DNA from: Archaeoglobaceae archaeon
GTDB taxonomy: Archaea > Halobacteriota > Archaeoglobi > Archaeoglobales > Archaeoglobaceae
DNA length: 8,567 nucleotides
Assembly: GCA_027066965.1 (NCBI GenBank)
Contig: JAMOMT010000133.1
Location: 1-8,567, forward strand
Direction: 5' to 3'
In this document: in pieces, positions 1-6,391 of the stretch
How positions within the stretch are numbered: position 1 is the stretch's first letter
Layout of the letters: every line of letters starts with the position of its first letter
The notes under the pieces: generated by a model
Database searches by the model: none
Told to the model about the DNA's origin: nothing
The model's input: the letters and a program-made list of their open reading frames with translations, nothing else
Position numbers and translations under genes: made by a program

Positions 1-420
1 TTAATGCAATTATAATGTAGGCTGCACACGTTACAGTATGTAGCATGAGTTTTTCAAACTTTGTTTAATTAAAGTTACACATTAAACGTTTTGCACGGAG
101 AAACATCAGAAACTAACACCTAATATTGAGCGTGCTTCTGGAATGTTATGGTAGAAGTGCCCCTCGTAGATACTTTCAATCCCCATTTTCAGGGGCTCTT
201 CTCTGTTTCCCTATCCAAAAACCCTCTAGATTCTATAAATAATATAGTTTTCTGATTCCTTACTTTCATCCATCATTTTGGAATACCTCCCGTTTTTTCC
301 AGAGGGTATTTAACGGTATGCAACCTGAAACTGAGAAATTTTCTGCTTTCTCTCGTCCATTACTCACATACATTGCTTTCTTTCTCTGAATTTACGCTGA
401 ATTCCAGCTATTGAACAATT
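1..420. other. Left-edge stretch without an intact gene
   Basis: No reading frame here looks like an intact gene on either strand. The stretch is AT-rich, and from about 200 onward it is strongly pyrimidine-rich on the plus strand. Its only clear element is the solitary CRISPR repeat at 173-201, listed separately. On the minus strand a short open run at about 105-170 reads IYEGHFYHNIPEARSILGV, which I could not assign to a family. After the stop of the minus-strand fragment at 421-617, another frame reads IQRKFRERKQCM before closing, and it may be the continuation of that decayed gene. Taken with the lone repeat and cas6 just downstream, the stretch most resembles the eroded flank of a CRISPR locus, but that is inference. 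Confidence 0.5.
173..201 (-). CRISPR. Solitary CRISPR repeat unit
   Basis: Read on the minus strand this 29-base element starts GAAGAGCCCC and ends GGGGATTGAAAG. CCCC and GGGG can pair around a 7-base loop, and the 3' half is followed directly by ATTGAAAG. That is the architecture of repeats cut by Cas6 in type I and III systems: a small hairpin, cleavage at its base, and an 8-base 5' handle AUUGAAAG or AUUGAAAC on the crRNA. No second good copy occurs in the window, so no array can be drawn. Weak look-alikes sit about one spacer length away on both sides (near 110-138 and 232-262), but their similarity is too low to call. A cas6 gene begins about 430 bases to the right. The element could be the last repeat of an array, a remnant, or a coincidence. 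The handle and the hairpin together make coincidence unlikely. Confidence 0.55.
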
Positions 421-617
421 TCACTCTATCTCCATTTTTATTCTAGCTCCTTGTGTATATCTTAAGTTTAATAAAAACCACCCATAAAATCGATCTGCAA
501 CCTCAATCTGAACGATCTCCTCACCTTTTTTCTCTGTTAAAGCTACCACGTCCCCTCTTTGCTGCCGTTTACGGCCGATTGTTGAGTTTACTGTTAAACA
601 AAAGAATGAAATACTTC
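421..617 (-). pseudogene. Short open fragment, possibly the C-terminal end of a WYL-domain regulator
   Basis: The minus strand is open for about 65 codons from just after a stop near 618 to a TGA at 421-423, with no convincing start codon. It includes GDVVALTEKKGEEIVQIEV followed by ADRFYGWFLLNLRYTQGARI. The pattern of a charged turn, a beta strand (IVQIEV), then an aromatic GW-F-L-L segment followed by a small G-A-R-I strand resembles the C-terminal strand and helix of WYL domains (VEV...WLLSFG...VEVLEP). Shortly after the stop another frame gives IQRKFRERKQCM, which resembles the arginine and glutamate-rich helix that ends many WYL proteins. WYL regulators often accompany CRISPR-Cas loci, and this fragment lies between a CRISPR repeat and a divergent cas6. 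The family call is by eye and tentative. The fragment could also be a chance open frame, though its composition looks protein-like. Confidence 0.25.
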
Positions 618-634
618 CCCGTCAGTCGTCTACA

Positions 635-1507
635 GTGTCCGGATTCGAACTCAGGCTTACGAAACTCGTGGCAACTCTGCACTTCCCCAAGTGCGAACTC
701 CCGTACTGGCTCGGGAACAAATTTAGGGGTGGCTTCGGAAACGTTCTCTTTAGAGCCGTTTGCGGCTATCTGCAACCAAGGTGCAGTGTTTGCTTGAGCA
801 GAGAGGATTGCCTTTACTACGAGCTCTACGTTAGAGACAGGCAGAAGAGGGGAAAGAGCCAGCCCATAAGGCCAATCTCTTTCATTCCTCCGTTCTTCTC
901 GAAAAAAGTAAATGCGAAAAACTTTAAACTTTCTCTTGAGATAAATGTCTTTGGAGATTATGTTAGATATATTCCTCACATCATTTTCGGCCTGAAGTTC
1001 CTTGGAAGTATTGGTCTCAACAGGACTTCGAAGTACGAGCTGCTTGAGGTGAGGGACTACTTCACCAATGAACTCGTTTACGACGGCAGCTTTTACTCCG
1101 AAAGCGTGAAAACCGTTAATCTGGCTAAACTGTCCCCTTCAGACCTTCCGGGCAAAATTCGCATCGACTACGTTACTCCAATAGATGCAAGGACTCCAAT
1201 CTCCCTCGAACACCTGATCAGAATGGTCAGGAGCAGGCTGATTCATTATGTCAACGAGTACGGGAAAGGAGAGGTTCCGCCGTTCAGCGTCAAGGACGCG
1301 ATTCTCGACTCTGCTTGGAGGAGACACAAGCTCTATAACCGCTCGAAGAGGGAAGGAAAAAGGACGTTTTGCGGATACACCGGTTACGCCATTTACGAAG
1401 CTGAACTCGACGATAACGCGAGAAAGCTCCTCTCCATCGGTCTGCTGATAGGAGCTGGGGCGAAGGCGAGCTTCGGTATGGGGCACTTCAAACTCTCAGC
1501 AAATTAA
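635..1507 (+). CDS. cas6: CRISPR pre-crRNA endoribonuclease Cas6
   Basis: Cas6 is a RAMP-fold ribonuclease that cuts the repeats of the long CRISPR transcript to release guide RNAs for type I and III effectors. This 290-residue protein carries the hallmark C-terminal glycine-rich loop, GAGAKASFGMG at about residues 273-283, followed by the closing strand HFKL. Near the N-terminus WLGNKFRGGFGNVL (25-38) is typical of the archaeal PF10040-type Cas6, and it is followed by Cys43, Cys50, Cys53 and Cys59, spaced like a small metal-binding knuckle. The start is a GTG at 635. The frame is open further upstream but offers no better start, and homology begins right after this GTG. No clear ribosome-binding site precedes it. 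No other cas gene is in view, although a lone repeat with a Cas6-type handle lies about 430 bases upstream. The catalytic residues cannot be named with certainty, because they vary in this family. Confidence 0.87.
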   Translation: MSGFELRLTKLVATLHFPKCELPYWLGNKFRGGFGNVLFRAVCGYLQPRCSVCLSREDCLYYELYVRDRQKRGKSQPIRPISFIPPFFSKKVNAKNFKLSLEINVFGDYVRYIPHIIFGLKFLGSIGLNRTSKYELLEVRDYFTNELVYDGSFYSESVKTVNLAKLSPSDLPGKIRIDYVTPIDARTPISLEHLIRMVRSRLIHYVNEYGKGEVPPFSVKDAILDSAWRRHKLYNRSKREGKRTFCGYTGYAIYEAELDDNARKLLSIGLLIGAGAKASFGMGHFKLSAN

Positions 1508-1509
1508 GC

Positions 1510-1525
1510 AACTTTTTTTAACTAC
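1510..1525 (+). promoter_or_regulatory. Likely purL promoter (T-rich box), also the likely cas6 stop signal
   Basis: Only 34 bases separate cas6 from purL. They include a run of seven T followed by AACT, ending about 20 bases before the purL ATG. That position suits an archaeal TATA-like box for a transcript with little or no leader. The same T-run sits directly after the cas6 stop and could end the cas6 transcript. No Shine-Dalgarno sequence precedes purL, which fits leaderless initiation. The box is a weak match to consensus. Confidence 0.35.
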
Positions 1526-1541
1526 CCGCCTACGAGTTTCC

Positions 1542-3845
1542 ATGCCTGAACTCTACAGAAAGGTGGACGTTCCTTTTGAACTGTACGAGATCAACCTTCT
1601 CCAAGCGAGTGACGATGACCTGAAAAAAATTAGCGATGAGCTCGGATTAGCTTTAAGCGTAGAGGAGATGAAGAGAGTTAAGGTTTACTTCGAGAGGACT
1701 GGCAGAAACCCGTACGACATAGAACTTCAGTCCATAGCTCAGGCCTGGAGTGAACACTGCTGCTACAAGAGTTCGAAGTGTTACCTGAAGCAATACCTCT
1801 TCGAAATTGAGGCCGATTACGTTATCTCGGCGATAGAGGAGGATGCCGGAGTCGTTGTTTTCGATGATAATTACGCTTATGTTGTTGCCATGGAGTCCCA
1901 CAACCACCCCTCTGCAATAGAGCCCTATGGAGGAGCTGCCACTGGAGTTGGTGGCATTCTAAGGGATGTTCTATGCATGGGGGCTCAGCCAGTTGCCTTG
2001 CTTGACCCCCTATTCTTCGGGAACCTTGACACACCCGAAGACGAGATTCCGAGGGGTACGAAGCACCCCCTATACCTGTTCTCCGGAGTAGTTGCTGGAA
2101 TAAGAGACTACGGAAATAGGGTTGGGATTCCCACGGTTGCTGGAATGGTCTTCTTCGACGACTCGTATCTCACCAACTGTCTCGTCAACGTTGGATGCGT
2201 TGGAATTGCGAGAAAAGACAGGATAGTTCACAGCAGAGCCGGAAGTGAAGAGGACCTATTTGTGCTTGCTGGGGGTCTTACTGGAAGAGATGGAATTCAC
2301 GGTGTAACATTCGCATCAGCCGAGCTCGACGAGAGCAGTGAAGAGGAATCGAGGAGCGCCGTTCAGCTTGGCAACCCGATAATGAAGGAACCACTCATCC
2401 ATGCGTGCTTGGAGGTAGTCGAAAAAGGCTATCTCACTGGAATGAAGGACTTGGGTGGTGGAGGCCTTAGCTGCGTGATAGGAGAGATGGCGCTCGCTGC
2501 TGGTTTCGGGGCTGAAGTCTGGCTCGACAAGGTTCCCCTCAAGGAGGAGGGGATGGCCCCTTGGGAGATATGGGTGAGCGAGAGTCAGGAGAGGATGATG
2601 CTGACTGTAAATCCAAAGCACGTTGACGAAGTTCTTTACATCTTCCAGAAGTGGGACATTCCGGCTGTGGTCGTTGGAAGGGTCACAGGAGACAGAAAGC
2701 TCAGGGTGTACTACCAGGGTTACAAGATCTACGACATGGATATCGACTTCGTCGTTAAGGCTGTGGAGTACTGCAGGGAGTACAGGGTTAAGGAGGTCGT
2801 CGAGGTTGACGAGACCTCTCCTGTCCACGACTTCTCGAAGCTGATACTCGAAATGCTCTCTCACCCAAACGTTGCGAGCAGGGAGTGGATAATTAGGCAG
2901 TACGACCACATGGTCAGGGCATCGACAATTCTTCCACCCCTCCACGGCAAAGCCAACGCAGAAACTCACGGAGATGCGGCTATTATAAGACCCACGGAAT
3001 CGTGGAAGGGATTGGCTTTAACGGCAGATGTTAACCCTTGGATGTGCAAGATAAGCCCGTACTGGGGGACTGCAAGTTCCTTCGACGAGATGGTGAGAAA
3101 CTTAGTTGCTGTTAACGCCAAACCTCACAGCTTTGCTGATTGCCTGAACTTCGGAAACCCCGAAAAGCCAGAGAGAATGGGGGAGTTTGTAGAGTGCGTT
3201 AAAGCTTTGGGATGGATGGCAAGAGGCTTCGGCCTGCCGTGCGTTAGCGGTAACGTGAGCTTCTACAACGAGACTCCTCACTCAGCTGTAGCTCCAACTC
3301 CCGCTTTGATGGGTATAGGTATTGTTGAGGATGTTAGAAAGGCGATAACTTCTCACTTCAAGGGCAAGGGAGACGTCGTTCTCGTTGGAGAAACTGCGAA
3401 AGAGTTTGGAGGAAGTCTCTACTGTGCTGTTACGAGTCAAAAGAGTACGGTAGTTCCAAAGACCTCGCCAGAAAAGCTGAAGAACTATTCGAGTGCCATG
3501 CTTTCGGCATTCAAACAGTTCAGAGTTTATGCCTGTCACGATCTATCGGAAGGTGGATTGGCAATCGCTTTAGCTGAAATGTGCATAGGTGGTAGTGGGT
3601 GCAAAGTTAAGGCTAAGGACTATGTCTCTCTATTCTCCGAATCGAACACGAGGTGGTTGGTGGAGGTTGACGGAGGGGAAGAGCTTGTAAAGTTCTTTGA
3701 GGAGAGGGGACTTAAAGCTGAGCTAATAGGCGAGAGTATGGGAGATTTGATGGAGATAACTTACTCTGGAGGCACATTGGTTATTGAGGTGGAAAAGCTC
3801 GACTCGGCGTGGAGGGGAGGGCTGATTAAGTACACAGGATGGTGA
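1542..3845 (+). CDS. purL: Phosphoribosylformylglycinamidine synthase subunit PurL
   Basis: PurL is the ATP-dependent synthetase subunit that converts FGAR to FGAM in de novo purine synthesis. It uses ammonia supplied by the glutaminase PurQ, bridged by PurS. At 767 residues it is the small (subunit) form, not the fused bacterial or eukaryotic form. The catalytic-histidine segment AQAWSEHCCYK is at about 66-76, with His72. The nucleotide and magnesium segment MESHNHPSAIEPYGGAATG is at 117-135, followed by GGILRDVLCMGAQP. The middle contains KDLGGGGLS, and the second half repeats the fold with GDAAIIRP, VNAKPHSFADCLNFGNPEKP, SGNVSFYNE and CHDLSEGGLAIALAEM. The ATG at 1542 begins directly where the family starts. 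purQ and purS are not in the window, so they must lie elsewhere, which is common in archaea. The gene looks fully intact. Confidence 0.97.
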   Translation: MPELYRKVDVPFELYEINLLQASDDDLKKISDELGLALSVEEMKRVKVYFERTGRNPYDIELQSIAQAWSEHCCYKSSKCYLKQYLFEIEADYVISAIEEDAGVVVFDDNYAYVVAMESHNHPSAIEPYGGAATGVGGILRDVLCMGAQPVALLDPLFFGNLDTPEDEIPRGTKHPLYLFSGVVAGIRDYGNRVGIPTVAGMVFFDDSYLTNCLVNVGCVGIARKDRIVHSRAGSEEDLFVLAGGLTGRDGIHGVTFASAELDESSEEESRSAVQLGNPIMKEPLIHACLEVVEKGYLTGMKDLGGGGLSCVIGEMALAAGFGAEVWLDKVPLKEEGMAPWEIWVSESQERMMLTVNPKHVDEVLYIFQKWDIPAVVVGRVTGDRKLRVYYQGYKIYDMDIDFVVKAVEYCREYRVKEVVEVDETSPVHDFSKLILEMLSHPNVASREWIIRQYDHMVRASTILPPLHGKANAETHGDAAIIRPTESWKGLALTADVNPWMCKISPYWGTASSFDEMVRNLVAVNAKPHSFADCLNFGNPEKPERMGEFVECVKALGWMARGFGLPCVSGNVSFYNETPHSAVAPTPALMGIGIVEDVRKAITSHFKGKGDVVLVGETAKEFGGSLYCAVTSQKSTVVPKTSPEKLKNYSSAMLSAFKQFRVYACHDLSEGGLAIALAEMCIGGSGCKVKAKDYVSLFSESNTRWLVEVDGGEELVKFFEERGLKAELIGESMGDLMEITYSGGTLVIEVEKLDSAWRGGLIKYTGW

Positions 3846-3907
3846 TTCTGGAAATTGGGTTGTATTGAAGATGGGTTATGGATAGCGGGTTTAGATGATG
3901 ATAAATG

Positions 3908-3930
3908 GGGATTAAATAAACTTAAAAAGA
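3908..3930 (+). promoter_or_regulatory. Likely promoter of the GPN GTPase gene
   Basis: The 95-base gap after purL ends in an AT-rich block (GGATTAAATAAACTTAAAAAG) that lies about 10-30 bases before the ATG at 3941. It matches the spacing of an archaeal TATA box with a short or absent leader. There is no strong ribosome-binding site; GTGAACAAAC lies directly ahead of the start. The rest of the gap (3846-3907) shows no gene or hairpin. Confidence 0.4.
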
Positions 3931-3940
3931 GTGAACAAAC

Positions 3941-4690
3941 ATGAGGAAAGTAAACATTTATTTCATAGGGACAGCTGGAAGCGGTAAAACTCACCTCGTC
4001 GCAGCTTTCTCGGAGTGGCTCGACTTCCATCAGATAGACCACGTAACAGTTAACCTCGATCCGGGAAGCGAAAACATGCCTTACTCTCCTGACGTTGACG
4101 TCAGGGAGAGGTTCACTCTCGAGGACATAATGCTGAACTATGGAGTGGGGCCGAACGGGGCTCAGATCCTTGGGGCTGATTTGCTTGGGGCTGAGATAGA
4201 CGAGATAAAGGAAGAGATAGACGAGTACGACGTGCCTTATGTCCTGATAGACACTCCCGGACAGATGGAGCTTTTCACACTCAGGAGGAGCAGCGAGATA
4301 GTAATAAATGTCCTCGGAAAGGACAGCATGGCCGTCTTCCTGTTTGACCCCGTAATATCAAAACAGCCAGACGGCTTTGTTTCTGTAACATTCCTCATGG
4401 CTTCCTCGATATTCAGGCTTAGAATTCCTCACGTTCCAGTCCTCTCTAAGTGCGATTTGCTTGGCGAAAGAGAGCTTGAGAGGATTGAGAGGTGGAGCGA
4501 GCCGGATTTCCTCTACTCGGAGCTTGGGACGGGAGTTGAGAGAGACCTCTTCCACGTTATAAGGGAAGCTGGACTCCTTCAGAAACCGATCCCCGTTTCA
4601 GCAAAAGAGGGGTACGGGATGGAGGACATATATGACAGAATTCAGGAGATCTTTTACGGTGGGGAGGACATGAACAGAATTCTTTACTGA
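3941..4690 (+). CDS. GPN-loop GTPase (archaeal homologue of eukaryotic Gpn1-3)
   Basis: GPN GTPases are homodimeric SIMIBI-class GTPases. In eukaryotes they assist assembly and nuclear import of RNA polymerase II, while the role of the single archaeal form is not settled. The 249-residue protein has all family marks: P-loop GTAGSGKT (residues 10-17), the base-contact aspartate in VNLDPGSE (37-44), the defining Gly-Pro-Asn insertion GPN at 70-72 in NYGVGPNGAQ, the switch II motif DTPGQ (104-108), and SKCD (169-172) in place of the usual NKxD, followed by the SAKEG loop near 218. The acidic stretch AEIDEIKEEIDEYD (84-97) sits between the GPN loop and switch II. The ATG at 3941 is the only sensible start. 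It is monocistronic on the plus strand and converges on the ABC ATPase gene 38 bases later. Confidence 0.94.
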   Translation: MRKVNIYFIGTAGSGKTHLVAAFSEWLDFHQIDHVTVNLDPGSENMPYSPDVDVRERFTLEDIMLNYGVGPNGAQILGADLLGAEIDEIKEEIDEYDVPYVLIDTPGQMELFTLRRSSEIVINVLGKDSMAVFLFDPVISKQPDGFVSVTFLMASSIFRLRIPHVPVLSKCDLLGERELERIERWSEPDFLYSELGTGVERDLFHVIREAGLLQKPIPVSAKEGYGMEDIYDRIQEIFYGGEDMNRILY

Positions 4691-4706
4691 TTTTACTTTT
4701 CTCTGT
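4690..4706 (+). terminator. T-rich stop signal after the GPN GTPase
   Basis: Directly after the TGA of the GTPase gene the plus strand reads TTTTACTTTTCTCT. Pyrimidine-rich tracts with oligo-T are typical archaeal transcription ends. It lies in the 38-base space between two convergent genes. No hairpin is evident, nor is one required in archaea. Confidence 0.35.
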
Positions 4707-4728
4707 CGATTACAGTTTGTACAACCTG

Positions 4729-5421
4729 TTAAAGCGTTAAAGTTCCATCCCTCATCCTCGCTATTCTATCCGCAGTTTTTGCGTCCTCCATTATGTGCGT
4801 GACGTGAACGACTGCCACGTCCTCTTTCCTCAGCACTTTGAATATGCCCTCTCTTAACCTGACCCTCGTTTCCGCATCAAGAGCACTGAATGGTTCATCT
4901 AAAAGCATCAGCTTTGGTCTTATTGCGAGAGCCCTTGCTATAGCCACTCTCTGCTTCTCTCCTCCACTTAGCGTGTTTGGCCTTCTCTCAAGAAGTTTCT
5001 CTATCTCAAGCATTTCGGCTAGCTCACTGACTCTTTCATCGATTCTTTTTCTCTCGATCCCTCTTATCCTAAGACCGTAGGCTATGTTGTCGTAAACGCT
5101 CATGTGGGGGAAGAGCATGCAGTCTTGGTACACCATCCCGACTCCTCTCTTCTCAGGCGGAGTGTGTGTTACTTCAACTCCATCTATTAGTATCCTTCCG
5201 GAGGTGGGCGTGTAAATTCCAGCTATGGTCTCGAGCAAGAGAGACTTCCCACTTCCAGTAGGCCCAACTATGGCGAAGTGCTCGCCCCTACTCACTTCAA
5301 AGCTGATGTCTTTTAGCTCAAAGTTCCTGAGTTTTAACCTCAGGTTTTCTACTCTTAGCACCGCACTCACTGAATGAGTAACGTAGCACTCGCGTTGATT
5401 CAACATGTCGCAGCTGCTCAA
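4729..5421 (-). CDS. ABC transporter ATP-binding protein, molybdate/tungstate (ModC/WtpC)-like
   Basis: This is the ATPase subunit that would drive an ABC importer. All nucleotide-binding motifs are intact: Walker A GPTGSGKS, Q-loop VYQDCMLFPHMSV, signature LSGGEKQ, Walker B LMLLDEP with D-loop SALD, and the switch histidine in VHVTH. The sequence style (PPEKRGVGMVYQD, NIAYGLRIRGI) is closest to ModC/WtpC and spermidine/iron-type importer ATPases. The protein stops right after the core at RDGTLTL, so it has no C-terminal regulatory (TOBE) domain and is about 230 residues long, like other short archaeal forms. I chose the TTG at 5421 because a GGAGGTG site lies 5 bases before it. An ATG at 5406 or a GTG at 5370 or 5361 would remove a poorly conserved leader of up to 20 residues; homology begins only at VLRVENL. 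It follows the ROK kinase gene closely. No permease or binding protein is in the window, so the substrate is uncertain. Confidence 0.85.
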   Translation of the reverse strand: MSSCDMLNQRECYVTHSVSAVLRVENLRLKLRNFELKDISFEVSRGEHFAIVGPTGSGKSLLLETIAGIYTPTSGRILIDGVEVTHTPPEKRGVGMVYQDCMLFPHMSVYDNIAYGLRIRGIERKRIDERVSELAEMLEIEKLLERRPNTLSGGEKQRVAIARALAIRPKLMLLDEPFSALDAETRVRLREGIFKVLRKEDVAVVHVTHIMEDAKTADRIARMRDGTLTL

Positions 5422-5423
5422 GC

Positions 5424-6257
5424 TCACACCTCCCCAACGCTCCACTGTATGCAGGAAAGACAAGCACCTTTCGCAACTGCAAGCTCATCCCTTACAGCCT
5501 CTATTCTGACATCGTAGAACTCTGGCAGGTAGCTGTAAACACAGTCTTTCACTATCTCCGTGTCAAGGTTCATGCCTATCCTTCCCCCAAGAGCCACGAC
5601 TTCCGGATCGAGGAGCCTTATCGCGTTCGCAATAGCCATGCAGAAGTACCTGAACCCGTCCGTTGCGTATATCGCTCCACTCTCAACGAGCTCCTTTGCA
5701 TCCTTCCCCTCGTACTCGAAAGCTCTTCCTCCGAAGTAGGCTTCGAGGTGCCCCCTCTCCCCGCAACCGCATATTCTCCCATTTTCGCAAACGCTTACAT
5801 GCCCTACCTCTCCAGCCATCCCGTTCCCTCTGTAAATTTTTCCGTTGACGACGATTCCGCTGCCAACTCCAGTGCCAACCGTAACTCCAAACACATCTTT
5901 AGCCTCAAGGACGTGGGAGGCGTAGAGAGCAAAACAGTTCGCGTCGTTTTCGAGAACAACGCTTATTCCCGTAGTAGAGAGAGCTGAGAGTTTTTCGAGC
6001 TGTTCAAAGCCCTGAAGGTTTGGGGCAAAAACGGGCTTTGGAATTCTACCCTTTCCTCTCAACCACACTGCCGCTCCAACCCCGACTGCCTTTGCACCAG
6101 TCTTTTCTATCAGCTCCGACAGGTAGGTAGAAAACTCTGGAAAAACTTCGGAAGTCGGTTTTGTTTCGACGTGCCTGAAGCTGCCGTCGTAAACGACGAC
6201 GTCAACGTTGGTCCCCCCGATGTCAATACCGAGAATGTTCTTGCTTATGCGGTCCAT
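5424..6257 (-). CDS. ROK-family sugar kinase (glucokinase-like)
   Basis: ROK proteins phosphorylate hexoses or N-acetylated amino sugars with ATP, or act as regulators when fused to a DNA-binding domain. This 277-residue protein has no such domain, so it is an enzyme-type member. Visible motifs are the phosphate loop GIDIGGTN (10-17), the catalytic aspartate in ENDANCFA (Asp105), the second phosphate loop GTGVGSG (128-134), and the sugar-contact and zinc segment GEVGHVSV (His153) followed by CGCGERGHLEAY (163-174). The ROK zinc site is normally one His and three Cys; here position 170 is His, a variation also seen in other archaeal members. Glu172 would contact the sugar. The C-terminal part has DPEVVALGGRIG. 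The ATG at 6257 fits the family start. It is the first gene of a pair with the ABC ATPase. Whether the two share a pathway, such as sugar uptake with phosphorylation, cannot be told from sequence. The exact sugar is unknown. Confidence 0.93.
   Translation of the reverse strand: MDRISKNILGIDIGGTNVDVVVYDGSFRHVETKPTSEVFPEFSTYLSELIEKTGAKAVGVGAAVWLRGKGRIPKPVFAPNLQGFEQLEKLSALSTTGISVVLENDANCFALYASHVLEAKDVFGVTVGTGVGSGIVVNGKIYRGNGMAGEVGHVSVCENGRICGCGERGHLEAYFGGRAFEYEGKDAKELVESGAIYATDGFRYFCMAIANAIRLLDPEVVALGGRIGMNLDTEIVKDCVYSYLPEFYDVRIEAVRDELAVAKGACLSCIQWSVGEV
5427..5433 (-). promoter_or_regulatory. Ribosome-binding site of the ABC ATPase, inside the end of the ROK gene
   Basis: The minus strand reads GGAGGTG, complementary to the 3' end of archaeal 16S rRNA, within the final codons of the ROK gene (Gly-Glu-Val-stop). 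The spacing of 5 bases points to the TTG at 5421, and the ROK stop codon lies between. This arrangement suggests that translation of the ATPase is coupled to that of the kinase. It is the best ribosome-binding site seen in the window and is what decides the start given for the ATPase. Confidence 0.55.
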
Positions 6258-6279
6258 ACTGCATCTTTAGAGTTAGTAC

Positions 6280-6300
6280 GACCTTTTCAATTTTTCAGTT
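6280..6300 (-). promoter_or_regulatory. Likely promoter of the ROK-ABC pair
   Basis: On the minus strand the purine-rich block CTGAAAAATTGAAAAGG lies about 25-40 bases before the ATG at 6257. That is the expected place for archaeal BRE and TATA elements with a short leader. A second AT-rich block, AACTTAAAAAACTTAAAG, lies further upstream around 6340-6357. Neither is a perfect consensus. No inverted-repeat operator stands out. Confidence 0.35.
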
Positions 6301-6360
6301 TTCGTTTTTTCGCTGTTTTATCTCAATCTTGATCTTTTCTTTAAGTTTTTTAAGTTAGGA

Positions 6361-6391
6361 GCAAAAACGAAAAACATAAAAAAATGAAAGA
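6361..6391 (-). terminator. Oligo-T terminator after cbiX
   Basis: Directly after the cbiX stop the minus strand has three T-tracts in a row (TTTTTTTA, GTTTTTCG, GTTTTTGC). Repeated U-runs are the usual intrinsic stop signal in euryarchaea. This separates the remnant cobalamin cluster from the ROK-ABC transcription unit, which has its own promoter in the rest of the 134-base gap. Confidence 0.5.

Noticed and set aside
637..656. A GGATTCGAACTC stretch resembling a tRNA T-arm at the start of cas6
   Set aside because: The T-stem pairs at only four of five positions, and no acceptor stem, anticodon arm or D-arm can be built around it on either strand. The bases encode the conserved start of Cas6.
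453..979. Open frames at 453-797 (plus) and 569-979 (minus) over the start of cas6
   Set aside because: Neither translation resembles a family. Both overlap the Cas6 frame, which has clear family motifs, so they are shadows.
4140..4230. Short direct repeats (TTGGGGCTGA twice, GAGATAGACGAG-like twice)
   Set aside because: They encode the LGADLLGAEIDEI...EEIDEYD segment of the GPN GTPase and reflect repeated acidic residues, not a separate element.
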